This document shows positions 24,196-33,814 of a stretch of DNA of 64,000 nt, in pieces. A program made the position numbers and the translations under genes. The DNA is from Herbaspirillum aquaticum. GTDB taxonomy: Bacteria > Pseudomonadota > Gammaproteobacteria > Burkholderiales > Burkholderiaceae_D. The notes beneath the pieces are model-generated. The model was not told the DNA's origin. It saw only the letters and a program-made list of their open reading frames with translations, and searched no databases. The first letter of the stretch is position 1. Every line of letters starts with the position of its first letter. The stretch spans positions 26,450 to 90,449 of the forward strand of contig NZ_NJGV01000027.1 of assembly GCF_002213425.1 (NCBI RefSeq), written 5' to 3'.

Positions 24196-26097
24196 ATGGG
24201 TTCATCTCATACCAATTCAGGCCTTTCCCTCCGGTCGACCAAATTCCACCTGATTACCCTGGCGGCGCTGGGTGTGGTGTTCGGCGATATCGGTACCAGC
24301 CCGCTGTACGCATTGAAGGAATGTTTCAGCCCCGACCATGGCATCGCCTTTTCCCCGGGCGCGGTGCTGGGCATCATCTCGATGCTGTTCTGGTCGATCT
24401 CCATCGTGGTCACCATCAAGTACGTCATGTTCGTGCTGCGCGCCGACAACAACGGCGAAGGCGGCGTGCTGGCGCTGATGGCGCTGTCGCTGCGTTCAGC
24501 CATCTCAGGATCGCCGCGCGCCAAGCTCTTGATGATGCTGGGTGTCTTCGGTGCCTGCATGTTCTATGGCGACGTCGTCATCACGCCGGCCATCTCCGTG
24601 CTCTCGGCGGTGGAAGGGCTGGAGATCGCCGCGCCGAGTACGGCGCATGCGGTCATACCGCTCACCTTGGCGATCGTGGTGGTCCTGTTCCTGATCCAGC
24701 GGCATGGCACCAGCGTGGTGGGCCGCTTCTTCGGGCCGGTGATGTTCCTGTGGTTCTTGTCGCTGGCGCTGCTGGGCCTCTACAACATCGTCAAGGCGCC
24801 GGAAGTGCTGGTGGCGATCAACCCGTATTACGCCGTGCACTTCATGGCCGAGCACTCGCTGCAGGCCTTCATCGTGCTGGGTTCGGTGGTGCTGGTGCTG
24901 ACCGGGGCCGAGGCGCTGTATGCCGACATGGGCCACTTCGGCATCAAGCCGATCCGCTACGCGTGGCTGTTTACGGTCATGCCCTCGCTGCTGATCAATT
25001 ATTTCGGCCAGGGGGCCAACCTGATCGCCAATCCCAAGGCCATCACCAACCCCTTCTACCTGATGATCCCCGAGCCGCTGGTGCTGCCCATGGTGGTGCT
25101 GGCCACCTGCGCCACCGTGATTGCGTCGCAGGCGGTGATCTCGGGCGCCTTCTCGCTGACCAGCCAGGCCATCCTGCTGGGCTTCGTGCCGCGCATGCGC
25201 ATCCTGCATACCTCCGAGGATGAACAGGGCCAGATCTACATTCCCCTGATCAACTGGATGCTGCTGGTGGTGGTGGTGGCGGTGGTGCTGGCCTTCAAGA
25301 AATCCGACAACCTGGCTGCCGCCTACGGGGTGGCCGTGACCACCACCATGGTGATCACCACCATGCTGCTGGGCGTGGTGATGCGCCACATCTGGAAGTG
25401 GCGCATGCCGGCCGTGGTCGTGGCCATCGGCTGCTTCCTGGTGGTCGACGTGGCCTTCTTCGCGGCCAACCTGCTCAAACTCACCGAGGGTGGCTGGTTC
25501 CCGCTGGTCATCGGCGGCGCGGCCTTCTTCCTGTTGATGACCTGGTACTCGGGCCGCATGCTGCTGCGCATGCGCATCAAGGATGACGGCATTCCCATCG
25601 AGCCCTTCATCGAAGGCCTGCTGGCGCATCCGCCGCATCGCGTGGGCGGTACCGCCGTCTTCATGACCGGCAACATCGCCACCGTCCCGGTCGCCCTGCT
25701 GCACAACCTGAAGCACAACCGCATCCTGCATGAGCGCGTGTTCTTCCTGAAGATCAGCATCTGGGACGTGCCCTACGTGGCCGACAGCGAGCGCCTGACC
25801 ATGAAGGAGCTGGGCGGCGACGTCTACCTGCTGCGCGCGGCCTTCGGTTTCAAGGAAGCGCCGGAAGTGCAGAAGGTCATGACGCTGACCGAACAGCAGT
25901 TCGGCCATCACTTCGACCTGATGGATACTTCCTTCTTCCTGGCGCGCGACACGGTGGTGCCGAGCAAGCTGCTGGGCATGTCGCTGTGGCGCGAGCGCCT
26001 GTTCGCATGGATGTACCAGAACGGCGCCAAGCCTTCGGACTTCTTCCACATCCCGGCCAACCGCGTGGTGGAGCTGGGCACCAAGGTGGAAATCTGA
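24196..26097 (+). CDS. kup: Kup potassium uptake protein
   Basis: A 633-residue K+/H+ symporter-type protein. The start region [19 protein letters not shown] is the Kup family hallmark; 12 membrane helices follow to about residue 450, and a cytoplasmic C-terminal domain completes the protein. A GGGAG ribosome site stands 6 nt before the ATG. It provides constitutive K+ uptake across the inner membrane. Monocistronic with a strong terminator. Confidence 0.96.
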   Translation: MGSSHTNSGLSLRSTKFHLITLAALGVVFGDIGTSPLYALKECFSPDHGIAFSPGAVLGIISMLFWSISIVVTIKYVMFVLRADNNGEGGVLALMALSLRSAISGSPRAKLLMMLGVFGACMFYGDVVITPAISVLSAVEGLEIAAPSTAHAVIPLTLAIVVVLFLIQRHGTSVVGRFFGPVMFLWFLSLALLGLYNIVKAPEVLVAINPYYAVHFMAEHSLQAFIVLGSVVLVLTGAEALYADMGHFGIKPIRYAWLFTVMPSLLINYFGQGANLIANPKAITNPFYLMIPEPLVLPMVVLATCATVIASQAVISGAFSLTSQAILLGFVPRMRILHTSEDEQGQIYIPLINWMLLVVVVAVVLAFKKSDNLAAAYGVAVTTTMVITTMLLGVVMRHIWKWRMPAVVVAIGCFLVVDVAFFAANLLKLTEGGWFPLVIGGAAFFLLMTWYSGRMLLRMRIKDDGIPIEPFIEGLLAHPPHRVGGTAVFMTGNIATVPVALLHNLKHNRILHERVFFLKISIWDVPYVADSERLTMKELGGDVYLLRAAFGFKEAPEVQKVMTLTEQQFGHHFDLMDTSFFLARDTVVPSKLLGMSLWRERLFAWMYQNGAKPSDFFHIPANRVVELGTKVEI

Positions 26098-26129
26098 GCG
26101 GCACAGCACTGGCCGCGTGAGGCAAAGGC

Positions 26130-26163
26130 AGGGCCGTCCTTCGGGGCGGCCCTGTTTTTTTTT
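26130..26163 (+). terminator. Rho-independent terminator of kup
   Basis: AGGGCCG and CGGCCCT close a hairpin with a CC-TTCG-GG cap, followed by nine T residues broken only by one G at the stem base. Confidence 0.92.
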
Positions 26164-26179
26164 GCGGAGGCGCCGGGAA

Positions 26180-26647
26180 TTATCGTGGCGGCAGCGTGAT
26201 GGGCAGCGGTGAGGTTGGCTTGACCTCTTCCAGGCAGATCATGGAGCGCAGCCCGGCCACGCCGGGGACCTGCATCAGCCGGTCGGTGAGGAAGTGCGAC
26301 AGGCTCTTGAGATCCTGCGAGACCACCTTGAGCAGGTAATCGAAGTCACCCGAGATGGTGTAGCACTCGACGATTTCGGGAAAGGCCTTGATCACCTTTT
26401 CCACTGCGCGCACCTGCTTGAATTGCGCCCGGTCCAGCGAGAGCGACACGAAGGCCGTGACATTGAGCCCGACCTCAGCCGGCGCTACCAGGGCGGCATA
26501 GCGGCGGATCACGCCCTGCTCCTCCAGCGCACGCACGCGTCGCATGCACTGCGGCGGCGAGAGGTGGATGCGCTCGGCCAGGTCGACGTTGCTGATCTGG
26601 CCGTCGGCTTGCAGCAGTTCCAGGATCTTGATGTCGATCTTGTCCAT
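26180..26647 (-). CDS. Lrp/AsnC-family regulator, probably of ornithine/arginine catabolism
   Basis: About 155 residues in the standard Lrp layout: HTH at 16-40 (DGQISNVDLAERIHLSPPQC) and a C-terminal RAM ligand-binding domain (from about residue 65; ECYTISGDFDYLLKV). I chose the start MDKIDIKIL, which fits the family; in-frame ATGs at 26656 and 26683 exist, but the latter lies inside the operator dyad. It is divergent from ornithine cyclodeaminase-arginase, and such local Lrp-type regulators usually activate the adjacent amino acid catabolic genes in response to the substrate. Confidence 0.9.
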   Translation of the reverse strand: MDKIDIKILELLQADGQISNVDLAERIHLSPPQCMRRVRALEEQGVIRRYAALVAPAEVGLNVTAFVSLSLDRAQFKQVRAVEKVIKAFPEIVECYTISGDFDYLLKVVSQDLKSLSHFLTDRLMQVPGVAGLRSMICLEEVKPTSPLPITLPPR

Positions 26648-26671
26648 ATGATTCATCGCGGCGAAATAATA

Positions 26672-26700
26672 TTTCGTCATCATGGCAAATCATGACGAAA
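26672..26700. promoter_or_regulatory. Lrp-type operator between the regulator and ocd-rocF
   Basis: TTTCGTCAT (26672-26680) and ATGACGAAA (26692-26700) are exact 9-bp inverted repeats with an 11-bp centre. The site is 87 bp before ocd and 25 bp before the chosen Lrp start, suitable for autoregulation plus activation of the catabolic operon. Confidence 0.7.
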
Positions 26701-26786
26701 AACGAAAGCCTGTTTCGCTCCGTTGTAGATAAGATTTCATCCATCGCCACTGCCGAGGCAGCCCCTGCACAAGAGGCTGATGCATC

Positions 26787-27830
26787 ATGGTCAAGTACAT
26801 CGGAACGTCAGACCTGCAAGCCCATCTGGCCACGTATCCCTTGCCGGAGGTGATCGGCGGCATGGTGCAATACCTGCGCGAGGACTTCCTGCGCTGGCCG
26901 CAATTCGACAAGAGCGCACGCGTGGCCAGCCACTCGGCGCGCGGGGTGATCGAGCTGATGCCCATTTCGGATGGACGCTGGTATGCCTTCAAGTACGTCA
27001 ACGGCCATCCCGCCAATACGGCGCAGGGTTTGCTGACGGTCACCGCCTTCGGCGTGCTGGCCGAGGTGGCCAGCGGCTATCCGCGCCTGCTGTCGGAACT
27101 GACCCTGACCACGGCCTTGCGCACGGCGGCGACCTCGGTGCTGGCGGCGCAGCACATGGCGCGCCCGAACAGCCGCAGCATGGCACTCATCGGCAATGGT
27201 GCGCAGGCGGACTTCCAGGCCATTGCTTTCCATACCCAGCTGGGTATCACGGAGTTGCGGCTCTTTGATGTCGACCCGGCTGCCACCGACAAGCTGGTAC
27301 GCAACCTGCGGAACTGGCCTGCGCTGCGGCTGGTCCGCGCACGCAGCACGGCCGAGGCGGTGGCCGGGGCCGACATCGTCACGACGGTCACGGCCGACAA
27401 GCGCCGTGCCGTGATCGTGCATCCGGACATGATCGAAGCCGGCATGCACATCAATGCCGTCGGTGGCGATTGCCCCGGCAAGACCGAATTGCATCGGGGC
27501 GTGCTGGAGAAAGCGCGCGTGGTCGTGGAATTCGCACCGCAATCGCGTATCGAAGGGGAAGTGCAGCAGATGCCGCCGGACTTTGCCGTGACCGAACTGT
27601 GGGAAGTGCTGGCCGGCAAGGCAACCGGCCGCCGCGATGCCCATGAAGTGACGGTCTTCGATTCGGTCGGTTTCGCGCTGGAGGATTTCTCGGCGCTGCG
27701 CTACCTGGATGACCACATCGATGCGCATCAGGCGCAGCAGATCGATCTGGTCCCCGCACTGGACAACCCCAAGGACCTGGTTGGCTTGGCCATCCCCGTC
27801 CTTCCCTACAAGGAGCAGGCAAACGCATGA
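26787..27830 (+). CDS. Ornithine cyclodeaminase
   Basis: A 347-residue member of the ornithine cyclodeaminase/mu-crystallin family, which converts ornithine to proline and ammonia with NAD+. The N-terminal substrate part contains HSARGVIELMPISDGRWYAFKYVNGHP, and the Rossmann motif is IGNGAQADFQ near residue 134. DCPGKTEL supplies the conserved aspartate region. It overlaps the arginase gene by ATGA, so arginine can go to ornithine and then to proline in two coupled steps. OCD rather than another family member is supported by that neighbour. Confidence 0.9.
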   Translation: MVKYIGTSDLQAHLATYPLPEVIGGMVQYLREDFLRWPQFDKSARVASHSARGVIELMPISDGRWYAFKYVNGHPANTAQGLLTVTAFGVLAEVASGYPRLLSELTLTTALRTAATSVLAAQHMARPNSRSMALIGNGAQADFQAIAFHTQLGITELRLFDVDPAATDKLVRNLRNWPALRLVRARSTAEAVAGADIVTTVTADKRRAVIVHPDMIEAGMHINAVGGDCPGKTELHRGVLEKARVVVEFAPQSRIEGEVQQMPPDFAVTELWEVLAGKATGRRDAHEVTVFDSVGFALEDFSALRYLDDHIDAHQAQQIDLVPALDNPKDLVGLAIPVLPYKEQANA

Positions 27831-28735
27831 ACAAGATCAGGATGATGGGCGCCCCCACCGACGTGGGCGCCAGCCGCCGTGGTGCCTCCATGGGCCCGGC
27901 CGCCCTGCGCGTGGCCGAACTGCAGCGCAGCCTGCAGCAGCATGGATTGGAAGTGATCGATGGCGGCGACCTGGGCGGTCCGGCCAATCCGCAGCAGCCA
28001 CCGGTGCAGGGATTGCGCCATCTGGAACAGGTGGTGCAGTGGAACCAGGCCGTCTTCGATGCGGTATCGGGCAGCCTGGCCGAGGGCGAAGTGCCGCTGC
28101 TCATGGGCGGTGACCATGCCCTGGCAGTCGGGTCGATTGCCGCCGTGGCGCGTCACTGCCGCACCCACGGCAAGGACCTGCGCGTGCTGTGGCTGGATGC
28201 CCATGCCGATGCCAACACCAGCCAATCCACCCCGACCGGCAACATCCATGGCATGCCGGTAGCCTGTCTGCTGGGCGTGGGGCCCGACGCGCTGACCCGC
28301 ATGGGCGGCCAGACGCCGGCCATGCAGCCGCAGCAGATCTGCCAGATCGGCATCCGCAGCGTGGACCGCGAAGAAAAGCGCCACCTGCGCGAACTGGGCG
28401 TGCGCGTCTTCGACATGCGCCACATCGATGAATACGGCATGCGCGCCACCATGCAGGAGGCGCTGGCCGGCATGGAGCCGGATACCCACCTGCACGTGAG
28501 TTTCGATGTGGATTTCCTCGATGCCGCGCTGGCTCCGGGTGTGGGCACGGCCGTCCTGGGCGGTCCGACCTATCGCGAGGCCCAGCTGTGCATGGAGATG
28601 ATCGCCGATACCGGCCGTCTTGCTTCGCTGGACGTGATGGAACTGAACCCGGCCTGCGACGTGCGCAACCAGACCGCTGAGGTGGTGGTGGACCTGGTCG
28701 AAAGCTTGTTCGGGAAATCCACACTGATTCGCTGA
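27827..28735 (+). CDS. rocF: Arginase
   Basis: A 302-residue ureohydrolase that splits arginine to ornithine and urea. Three manganese-binding motifs are present: GGDHALAVGS (near residue 97), WLDAHADANT (near 124) and SFDVDFLDAALAPGVGT (near 226). The sequence is arginase-like rather than agmatinase-like (NIHGMPVACLLG). Second gene of the ocd-rocF pair, under the Lrp-type regulator upstream; a polar amino acid ABC transporter follows on the same strand and may supply the substrate. Confidence 0.93.
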   Translation: MNKIRMMGAPTDVGASRRGASMGPAALRVAELQRSLQQHGLEVIDGGDLGGPANPQQPPVQGLRHLEQVVQWNQAVFDAVSGSLAEGEVPLLMGGDHALAVGSIAAVARHCRTHGKDLRVLWLDAHADANTSQSTPTGNIHGMPVACLLGVGPDALTRMGGQTPAMQPQQICQIGIRSVDREEKRHLRELGVRVFDMRHIDEYGMRATMQEALAGMEPDTHLHVSFDVDFLDAALAPGVGTAVLGGPTYREAQLCMEMIADTGRLASLDVMELNPACDVRNQTAEVVVDLVESLFGKSTLIR

Positions 28736-28753
28736 GTTTGGCTGGCGCCTCTC

Positions 28754-28765
28754 ATTGCATGCAAT
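28754..28765. promoter_or_regulatory. 12-bp palindrome between arginase and the ABC transporter
   Basis: ATTGCATGCAAT is fully self-complementary, 19 bp after the arginase stop and 182 bp before the binding-protein gene. Possible operator of the transporter operon; evidence is symmetry alone. Confidence 0.3.
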
Positions 28766-28946
28766 TGGAGGTTGAAGGATTGCGGGCAATGCCCGATCAT
28801 TCAGGGTTTTGTCGCGTCCGGCGGGCAGGAGCAGGGTAGTCACCTGGCATTCCCGTGCGCCGGGAAGCGCCCGCACGCCGGGGCGGAAGCGATGTGCGCA
28901 CGCATCTTGCTCTCCCGGTTCACTCCTCCGTCAGAAAGAAGTCATC

Positions 28947-29726
28947 ATGTCCTTCAAGAAATTGTTCACCCTGGCCGCCAGCGCGCTGGCCCTGTCCTGT
29001 GCTGCCGGCAGCACCTTCGCGGCTGACCAGACCTACGTGGTCGGCGCCGGCGGTACCTACCGCCCCTTCGAATTCGAAACCCCGAAGAAGGAACTGGTCG
29101 GCTTCGACATCGACCTGATCAAGGCCATCTCGCAAGCGTCCAACTTCAAGATCCAGCTGGTGAGCACGCCCTGGGAAGGCATTTTCGCCACCCTCGGCCA
29201 GGGTGACCGCGACATCATCATCTCCGGCATCACCATCACCGACAAGCGCGCCCAGATGGTCGACTTCTCGCTGCCGTACTTCCCGGCCGAGCAAGTCATC
29301 ATCACCAACGCCGATGCCAAGATCACCTCGCTGGCCGACCTGAAGAAGACGCAAGTGGCCGTGGTCAACTCCACCGCCGGTGACATCGTGGTCTCCGAAG
29401 AACTGGGCAAGGCCAGCACCGCCATCCACCGTTTCGACAACACCGTGCTGATGCTGGAAGAACTGTATCGCGGCGGCGTTGACGCGGCCGTGGGCGACGT
29501 GGGCGTGATCAAGTTCTACATCAAGAGCCATCCCGAGAAGAAGTTCAAGGTCGTCGGTGACACCAAGTTCGTGCGCCAGTACTTCGGTATCGCCGTCAAG
29601 AAGGGCAACAAGGAACTGCTGGACAAGATCAACGCCGGCCTGAAGCAGATCGTCGCCGATGGCACCTACGCCAAGATCTACAAGACCTGGTTCGACGGCG
29701 AAGTCCCGACCCTGCCGCTGAAGTAA
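28947..29726 (+). CDS. Polar amino acid ABC transporter, periplasmic binding protein
   Basis: A 259-residue secreted protein with a signal peptide (MSFKKLFTLAASALALSCAA, cleavage after TFA near residue 26). GTYRPFEFETPKKELVGFDI is the family-3 solute-binding motif and DLIKAISQ follows. The start at 28947 has AGAAAGAAG upstream; the frame extends to 28809 without support. With the arginine/ornithine genes just upstream, basic amino acids are the best guess for the ligand. First gene of a three-gene transporter operon. Confidence 0.92.
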   Translation: MSFKKLFTLAASALALSCAAGSTFAADQTYVVGAGGTYRPFEFETPKKELVGFDIDLIKAISQASNFKIQLVSTPWEGIFATLGQGDRDIIISGITITDKRAQMVDFSLPYFPAEQVIITNADAKITSLADLKKTQVAVVNSTAGDIVVSEELGKASTAIHRFDNTVLMLEELYRGGVDAAVGDVGVIKFYIKSHPEKKFKVVGDTKFVRQYFGIAVKKGNKELLDKINAGLKQIVADGTYAKIYKTWFDGEVPTLPLK

Positions 29727-29868
29727 TCCTTCCGGCCCCGGCCCCCGTTGGCCGGGCGCCTGCCTGAGCGCCGCTCCGCCGGGGTGCGGGGCGCGCTGCC
29801 TGTCCTGCTTGTTCCGCGTTTTTCGCGTTCCCTGCTTTTCTTAACCTCTCCGTTTGAACGGATTCATC

Positions 29869-30621
29869 ATGCATTCCTTCTTCCAATGGGAAATCATCGG
29901 CGAATACGCGCCGCTGTTCGTCGAAGGCACCTGGATGACCCTGAAGGCCGCGATCATCTGCGTCATCGCCGGCACCTGCTGGGGCCTGGTGCTGGGCGTG
30001 GGCCGCCTGGCCGAGGCACGCCATGGTTTCTGGAAATATTTCCTGTGCTACTGCGTGCAGTGGCCGATTCGCTTCTACGTCAGCTTCCTGCGCGGCACAC
30101 CCTTGTTCGTGCAGATCCTGCTGATCCACTTCGCGCTCATGCCGATGTTGATCAACCCCAGCGGCGGCCTGATCCTCTCGGGCGACCTGGCGCGCGAGAT
30201 CCGCTCGCACTACGGTGCCTTCGCTTCGGCGGTGCTGGCCATCACGCTCAACTCGGGCGCGTATGTCTCGGAGATCTTCCGCGCCGGCATCCAGTCCATC
30301 GACCGCGGCCAGAGCGAAGCCTCGCGCTCGCTGGGCATGAGCTACCTCGGCACGCTGCGCCGCGTGGTGCTGCCGCAGGCCTTCCGCCGCATGCTGCCGC
30401 CGCTGGGCAACAATGCCATTGCCATCGTCAAGGATTCCTCGCTGGCCTCGGCCATCGGCCTGGCTGAACTGGCCTATGCAGCGCGTACCGTCTCGGGCGC
30501 CTATGCACGCTACTGGGAGCCGTACCTGACCATCTCGGTGATCTACTGGGTCATCACGCTGGCACTGGCGGCGCTGGTACGCCATCTGGAAGCACGTTAC
30601 GGCAAGGGAGATGCACGATGA
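29869..30621 (+). CDS. Polar amino acid ABC transporter permease
   Basis: A 250-residue HisM/GlnP-type permease. The N-terminal motif [12 protein letters not shown] and [14 protein letters not shown], and the EAA loop ([26 protein letters not shown] is read across about residues 146-172), define the family. I prefer the ATG at 29869 to a TTG five codons earlier. Only one permease gene is present, so it must form a homodimer. It overlaps the ATPase gene by ATGA. Confidence 0.92.
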   Translation: MHSFFQWEIIGEYAPLFVEGTWMTLKAAIICVIAGTCWGLVLGVGRLAEARHGFWKYFLCYCVQWPIRFYVSFLRGTPLFVQILLIHFALMPMLINPSGGLILSGDLAREIRSHYGAFASAVLAITLNSGAYVSEIFRAGIQSIDRGQSEASRSLGMSYLGTLRRVVLPQAFRRMLPPLGNNAIAIVKDSSLASAIGLAELAYAARTVSGAYARYWEPYLTISVIYWVITLALAALVRHLEARYGKGDAR

Positions 30622-31349
30622 GCACGATGATCAAGGTCAATCAACTGCAGAAGCGCTTCGGCCAGGCGCACATCCTGCGCGGTATCGATTGCGAGATCCG
30701 CGCGCGTGAAGTGGTGTGCGTGATCGGGCCGTCGGGCTCGGGCAAGAGCACTTTCCTGCGCTGCCTCAACGGGCTGGAAGAAGTCAGCGATGGCGACATC
30801 TTCATCGAAGGCGTCAAGCTCAATGATCCCAAGGTCAACCTCAATGCGCTGCGCGCCGAGCTGGGCATGGTGTTCCAGCGCTTCAACCTGTTCCCGCACA
30901 TGACGGTGCTGGAAAACCTGATCATGGCGCCCATGCAGGTCAAGAAGCTGTCCCGCCGCGAAGCCGTGCTGGTGGCCGAGAAGCTGCTGCAGAAGGTGGG
31001 CCTGCTGGAGAAGATCGACGCCTTCCCCAACCAGCTCTCCGGCGGCCAGCAGCAGCGCGTGGCGATTGCCCGCGCGCTGGCGATGGAACCGAAGGTGATG
31101 CTGTTTGATGAACCCACTTCCGCGCTGGACCCGGAACTGGTGGGCGAAGTGCTGACCGTCATGAAGCAACTGGCCGAGGAAGGCATGACCATGGTCGTGG
31201 TCACGCACGAGATGGGCTTTGCCCGTGAAGTGGCGGACCGGGTCTTCTTCATCGACCAGGGCGTCATCATGGAAGAAGGACCGCCGCAGCAGGTGCTGGG
31301 CGAGCCTGTCCATGAGCGCACGCGCGATTTCCTGCGCAAGGTGCTGTAA
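30618..31349 (+). CDS. Polar amino acid ABC transporter ATP-binding protein
   Basis: A 243-residue GlnQ/HisP-type ATPase: Walker [11 protein letters not shown]-loop [15 protein letters not shown], signature [15 protein letters not shown], Walker [14 protein letters not shown] and H-loop [15 protein letters not shown]. It is the last gene of the operon and is followed by a symmetrical terminator. Confidence 0.94.
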   Translation: MSTMIKVNQLQKRFGQAHILRGIDCEIRAREVVCVIGPSGSGKSTFLRCLNGLEEVSDGDIFIEGVKLNDPKVNLNALRAELGMVFQRFNLFPHMTVLENLIMAPMQVKKLSRREAVLVAEKLLQKVGLLEKIDAFPNQLSGGQQQRVAIARALAMEPKVMLFDEPTSALDPELVGEVLTVMKQLAEEGMTMVVVTHEMGFAREVADRVFFIDQGVIMEEGPPQQVLGEPVHERTRDFLRKVL

Positions 31350-31358
31350 GCGACAACG

Positions 31359-31388
31359 AAAAACGCCGGGATTGCTCCCGGCGTTTTT
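31359..31388. terminator. Bidirectional terminator between ABC ATPase and DMT genes
   Basis: AAAAACGCCGGG and CCCGGCGTTTTT are exact 12-bp inverted repeats around ATTGCT, so it works for both convergent units. Confidence 0.93.
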
Positions 31389-31398
31389 CGTTGCAGGC

Positions 31399-32244
31399 TC
31401 AGTGATGCGCCCCCAGCACGATGGCCCCCGCTGCAATCACCGCGCAGGACAGTACGCGCCGCAGGGTCAGCTTCTCGCCCAGGAAGAGCGTGCCGATCAG
31501 GAGCGCAAACAGTACCGAGGTTTCGCGCAGCGCCGAGACCATGCCCATGGGGGCGAGCGTCACGGCCCAGATCACGATGCCGTAGGCCAGCAGCGACATC
31601 ATGCCGCCCGCCAATCCGATCCAGCTGTCCTTGTGGGATAGCACTACTGGCGAGCGTCCATGCTTGTACTGGTAGAGCAGGGCCAGCGGAATGCTGTCGG
31701 CCACGAACAGCCAGCCCGCATAGGCGATGGCATCGCCCGCGAGCCGTGCGCCGATGCCATCGGTGATGGTGTAGGCCGCAATGAAGGCGCCGGTCGCCAG
31801 CGCCGCCAGCGGACCGGACAGGTGCTCGCGCTGGCGCATGGCGCGCAGGTTGGCCAGGCTGACGATGCCCAGCGAGACCAGGGCGATGCCGATCACGGTA
31901 TACATTCCCAGCTGCTCTCCGGCGAACACTGCCGCGCCCAGTGCCACCAGCAAGGGCGAGGAGCCGCGTGCAATCGGATAGGACTGGCCGAAGTCGCCGA
32001 TGCGGTAGGCGCGAATCAGGAACAGGTTGTAGCCGGTGTGCAGAAGACCCGAGAGCAGGATGTAGAACCAGCTCTCCGCCTGCGGCCACGGCCGCCACAG
32101 CACCAGCGGGATCGCCCCCAGGCCCGCGCCCAGGGTCATGAGCGAGAGCGAGGCCAGGCGGTCCTGGCTGCTCTTGAGCAGGGCGTTCCAGGAAGCGTGC
32201 AGCAGTGCGGCGGCCAGGACCAGGGCGATGACCGGGAGCGTCAT
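31399..32244 (-). CDS. DMT/EamA-family transporter
   Basis: A 281-residue protein of ten predicted helices in two EamA repeats (ALLHASWNALLKSS in the first, TDGIGARLAGD and MVSALRETSVLFALLIGTLFLGEK in the second). Such proteins export metabolites or, in related groups, import small solutes. The start at 32244 overlaps the stop of the TrmB-like gene by ATGA; the longer frame from 32295 lies inside that gene. Substrate unknown. Confidence 0.88.
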   Translation of the reverse strand: MTLPVIALVLAAALLHASWNALLKSSQDRLASLSLMTLGAGLGAIPLVLWRPWPQAESWFYILLSGLLHTGYNLFLIRAYRIGDFGQSYPIARGSSPLLVALGAAVFAGEQLGMYTVIGIALVSLGIVSLANLRAMRQREHLSGPLAALATGAFIAAYTITDGIGARLAGDAIAYAGWLFVADSIPLALLYQYKHGRSPVVLSHKDSWIGLAGGMMSLLAYGIVIWAVTLAPMGMVSALRETSVLFALLIGTLFLGEKLTLRRVLSCAVIAAGAIVLGAHH

Positions 32245-32966
32245 GCGCGGCTGCCCGGCAGCGCCTGCGCATCCAGGTCGGCCACCACGCGCCACAGCGC
32301 ATGGCCCGACGCCAGGTACTTGCGCTCGAAGGGTGTGATGGGCTGGTCGGGTTGCCAGGCCTGGGCATCGAAACTACCCGCAGTGAGCTGGTTCAGGGCT
32401 GATGTGAACTCTTCGACATAGATGCGCCAGTTGCTGCGGCATTCCAGCTGGCCGCCCAGCGCCACGATGAAGGGAAACACCGGATGGCCTTGCCAGCGCC
32501 GGGACAGGTGGCCGATCTTGGGCCAGGGATTGGGGTAGAGCAGGTAGTGCCGCGCCGGACGCAGCCCGGCTTGGTGTGCCAGGCGCCAGTAATCGACCAG
32601 GTCGGCGCGCACGAAGCACAGGTTCGCGGGTTCCGGGCCGTCCCAATGCGTATTGCGGGCCAGGCGGTCGGCCGACTGGTCGATGCCGATGACGAAATGA
32701 TCCGGGTATTGCGCCGCCAGGTGCAGCGTCGACAGGCCCACGCCACAGCCGGTATCGAGGATCAGCGGCGCCTCGCCCGCGGCGCGCCAGGCTTCCATGC
32801 TGGCATCGAAGGCGCGCTGGTTGTAGTCGGTGACGGGTTTGCGGAACGGATGGGCGGGATCGGCGTGGCGCGCCACCAGGGCGGCCAATTGCTCATGCAC
32901 GCCGGTCTGGGCGCTGCTGATGGGGGATGAATTCACGACAAGGCGGTCAAGGCGGCAAAACGCCAT
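32241..32966 (-). CDS. TrmB-like SAM-dependent methyltransferase
   Basis: A 241-residue protein with SAM motif I LDTGCGVGLSTLHLA (near residue 70), IGIDQSADRL, and YPNPWPKIGH, the last matching the substrate motif of tRNA (guanine-N7)-methyltransferase TrmB (usually PDPWPK). The overall length and motif order also match. It may be a second TrmB-like paralogue rather than the main enzyme, because Asp is replaced by Asn in that motif. The first 10 residues may be dispensable; an in-frame GTG lies at 32936. Co-transcribed with the DMT gene. Confidence 0.75.
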   Translation of the reverse strand: MAFCRLDRLVVNSSPISSAQTGVHEQLAALVARHADPAHPFRKPVTDYNQRAFDASMEAWRAAGEAPLILDTGCGVGLSTLHLAAQYPDHFVIGIDQSADRLARNTHWDGPEPANLCFVRADLVDYWRLAHQAGLRPARHYLLYPNPWPKIGHLSRRWQGHPVFPFIVALGGQLECRSNWRIYVEEFTSALNQLTAGSFDAQAWQPDQPITPFERKYLASGHALWRVVADLDAQALPGSRA

Positions 32967-33006
32967 TTTAATGGACGCCGCCTGCCTGCCGCTGATGGCA
33001 AGCTGA

Positions 33007-33040
33007 CCAAAAGAGAACGCCGCGCAGTGGGCGCGGCGTC
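33007..33040 (-). terminator. Rho-independent terminator of the DUF3567 gene
   Basis: On the minus strand a GC-rich stem (arms 33031-33040 and 33016-33025) is followed by TCTCTTTTGG. It lies about 30 bp after the stop at 33071. Confidence 0.75.
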
Positions 33041-33070
33041 ATTGCCTGCAGAACGGGAGGGTTGACCCGA

Positions 33071-33328
33071 TCAGTGCAAGGTCATGGGATGACGCATCAT
33101 CACGTCATAACGGCTCAGGAAGTTGTCGATATCGTCCATGGTGGGTTCGGACGCGATCAGCTCCTGGACATCCTTGCGGAACAGTTCGGCCGCCGGGCCA
33201 TCGATGTAGATTTCACGCTGGCCGGACTTGTCCATGATCTCGTAGCCGCCGAAGCGCAGGGCTTCGTGGTCGGAATCGGCACCGAATTCGACGACGCTGT
33301 ACTGCTCACTGTTGTAGATCAGGTTCAT
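33071..33328 (-). CDS. DUF3567-family protein
   Basis: An 85-residue soluble acidic protein. The order of conserved blocks, MNLIYNSEQYSVVEF, GGYEIMDKSGQREIYIDG, then LFRKDVQELI and a histidine-ending tail (MMRHPMTLH), is that of the BTH_I0359/DUF3567 family found across Burkholderiales. Function unknown. Ribosome site AAGGAG precedes the ATG. It forms a single-gene unit with its own terminator and a long upstream region. Confidence 0.88.
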   Translation of the reverse strand: MNLIYNSEQYSVVEFGADSDHEALRFGGYEIMDKSGQREIYIDGPAAELFRKDVQELIASEPTMDDIDNFLSRYDVMMRHPMTLH

Positions 33329-33756
33329 AGTGACTCCTTATGCTGGAATACTGCTTCGAAAAGGAAGTGGCGCCTTCACCGTAAATTTCAAGACCCTTCA
33401 CCTGGGCCGCGCCTCGTGTGCATCTCTGCTACTTCGATACAGCTCCCTCGGGGAACGCCGCGTCGCTTGCGCTCCTGGGTCTGTTGACGGCAGTGTTACG
33501 GAAAAACTTTGATGCCTGCCGTGTTGCCTTTCCGCATGCACTAAATCTTGCATGTTTCTTCATGATGCACTGTCACCTGCTGAAGATAGATGACAAGCCT
33601 GCCCGGAAGTTCATCGCCCTGCAGCAGGCCGGGTTGCGGCCTGGCAAGCCTCATCACGCCTTCAGCATGCCGCTGTCGGACGCAAAAGAACATCAGGAAA
33701 TTTCTGACGCCGCCACACCCCTGTGGCGGACTGCACCCCAACACTTGGCCAGACTA
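33329..33756. other. Gene-free region upstream of DUF3567
   Basis: About 430 bp, lower in GC than the surroundings. It holds the inverted repeat CATGCA-N8-TGCATG (33535-33554). Open frames across it (33418-33864 on plus) show no protein features. It must contain the DUF3567 promoter; nothing else is recognisable. Confidence 0.4.
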
Positions 33757-33789
33757 CCAAAAGAAACGGGATCGCGCTGCGATCCCGTT
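33757..33789 (-). terminator. Rho-independent terminator of the ntrY-ntrX-like operon
   Basis: AACGGGATCGC (33765-33775) and GCGATCCCGTT (33779-33789) are exact 11-bp arms around a 3-nt loop. On the minus strand the stem is followed by TCTTTTGG. Confidence 0.85.
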
Positions 33790-33814
33790 GTCTTGATGTT
33801 CATGCCGGCGTGGT

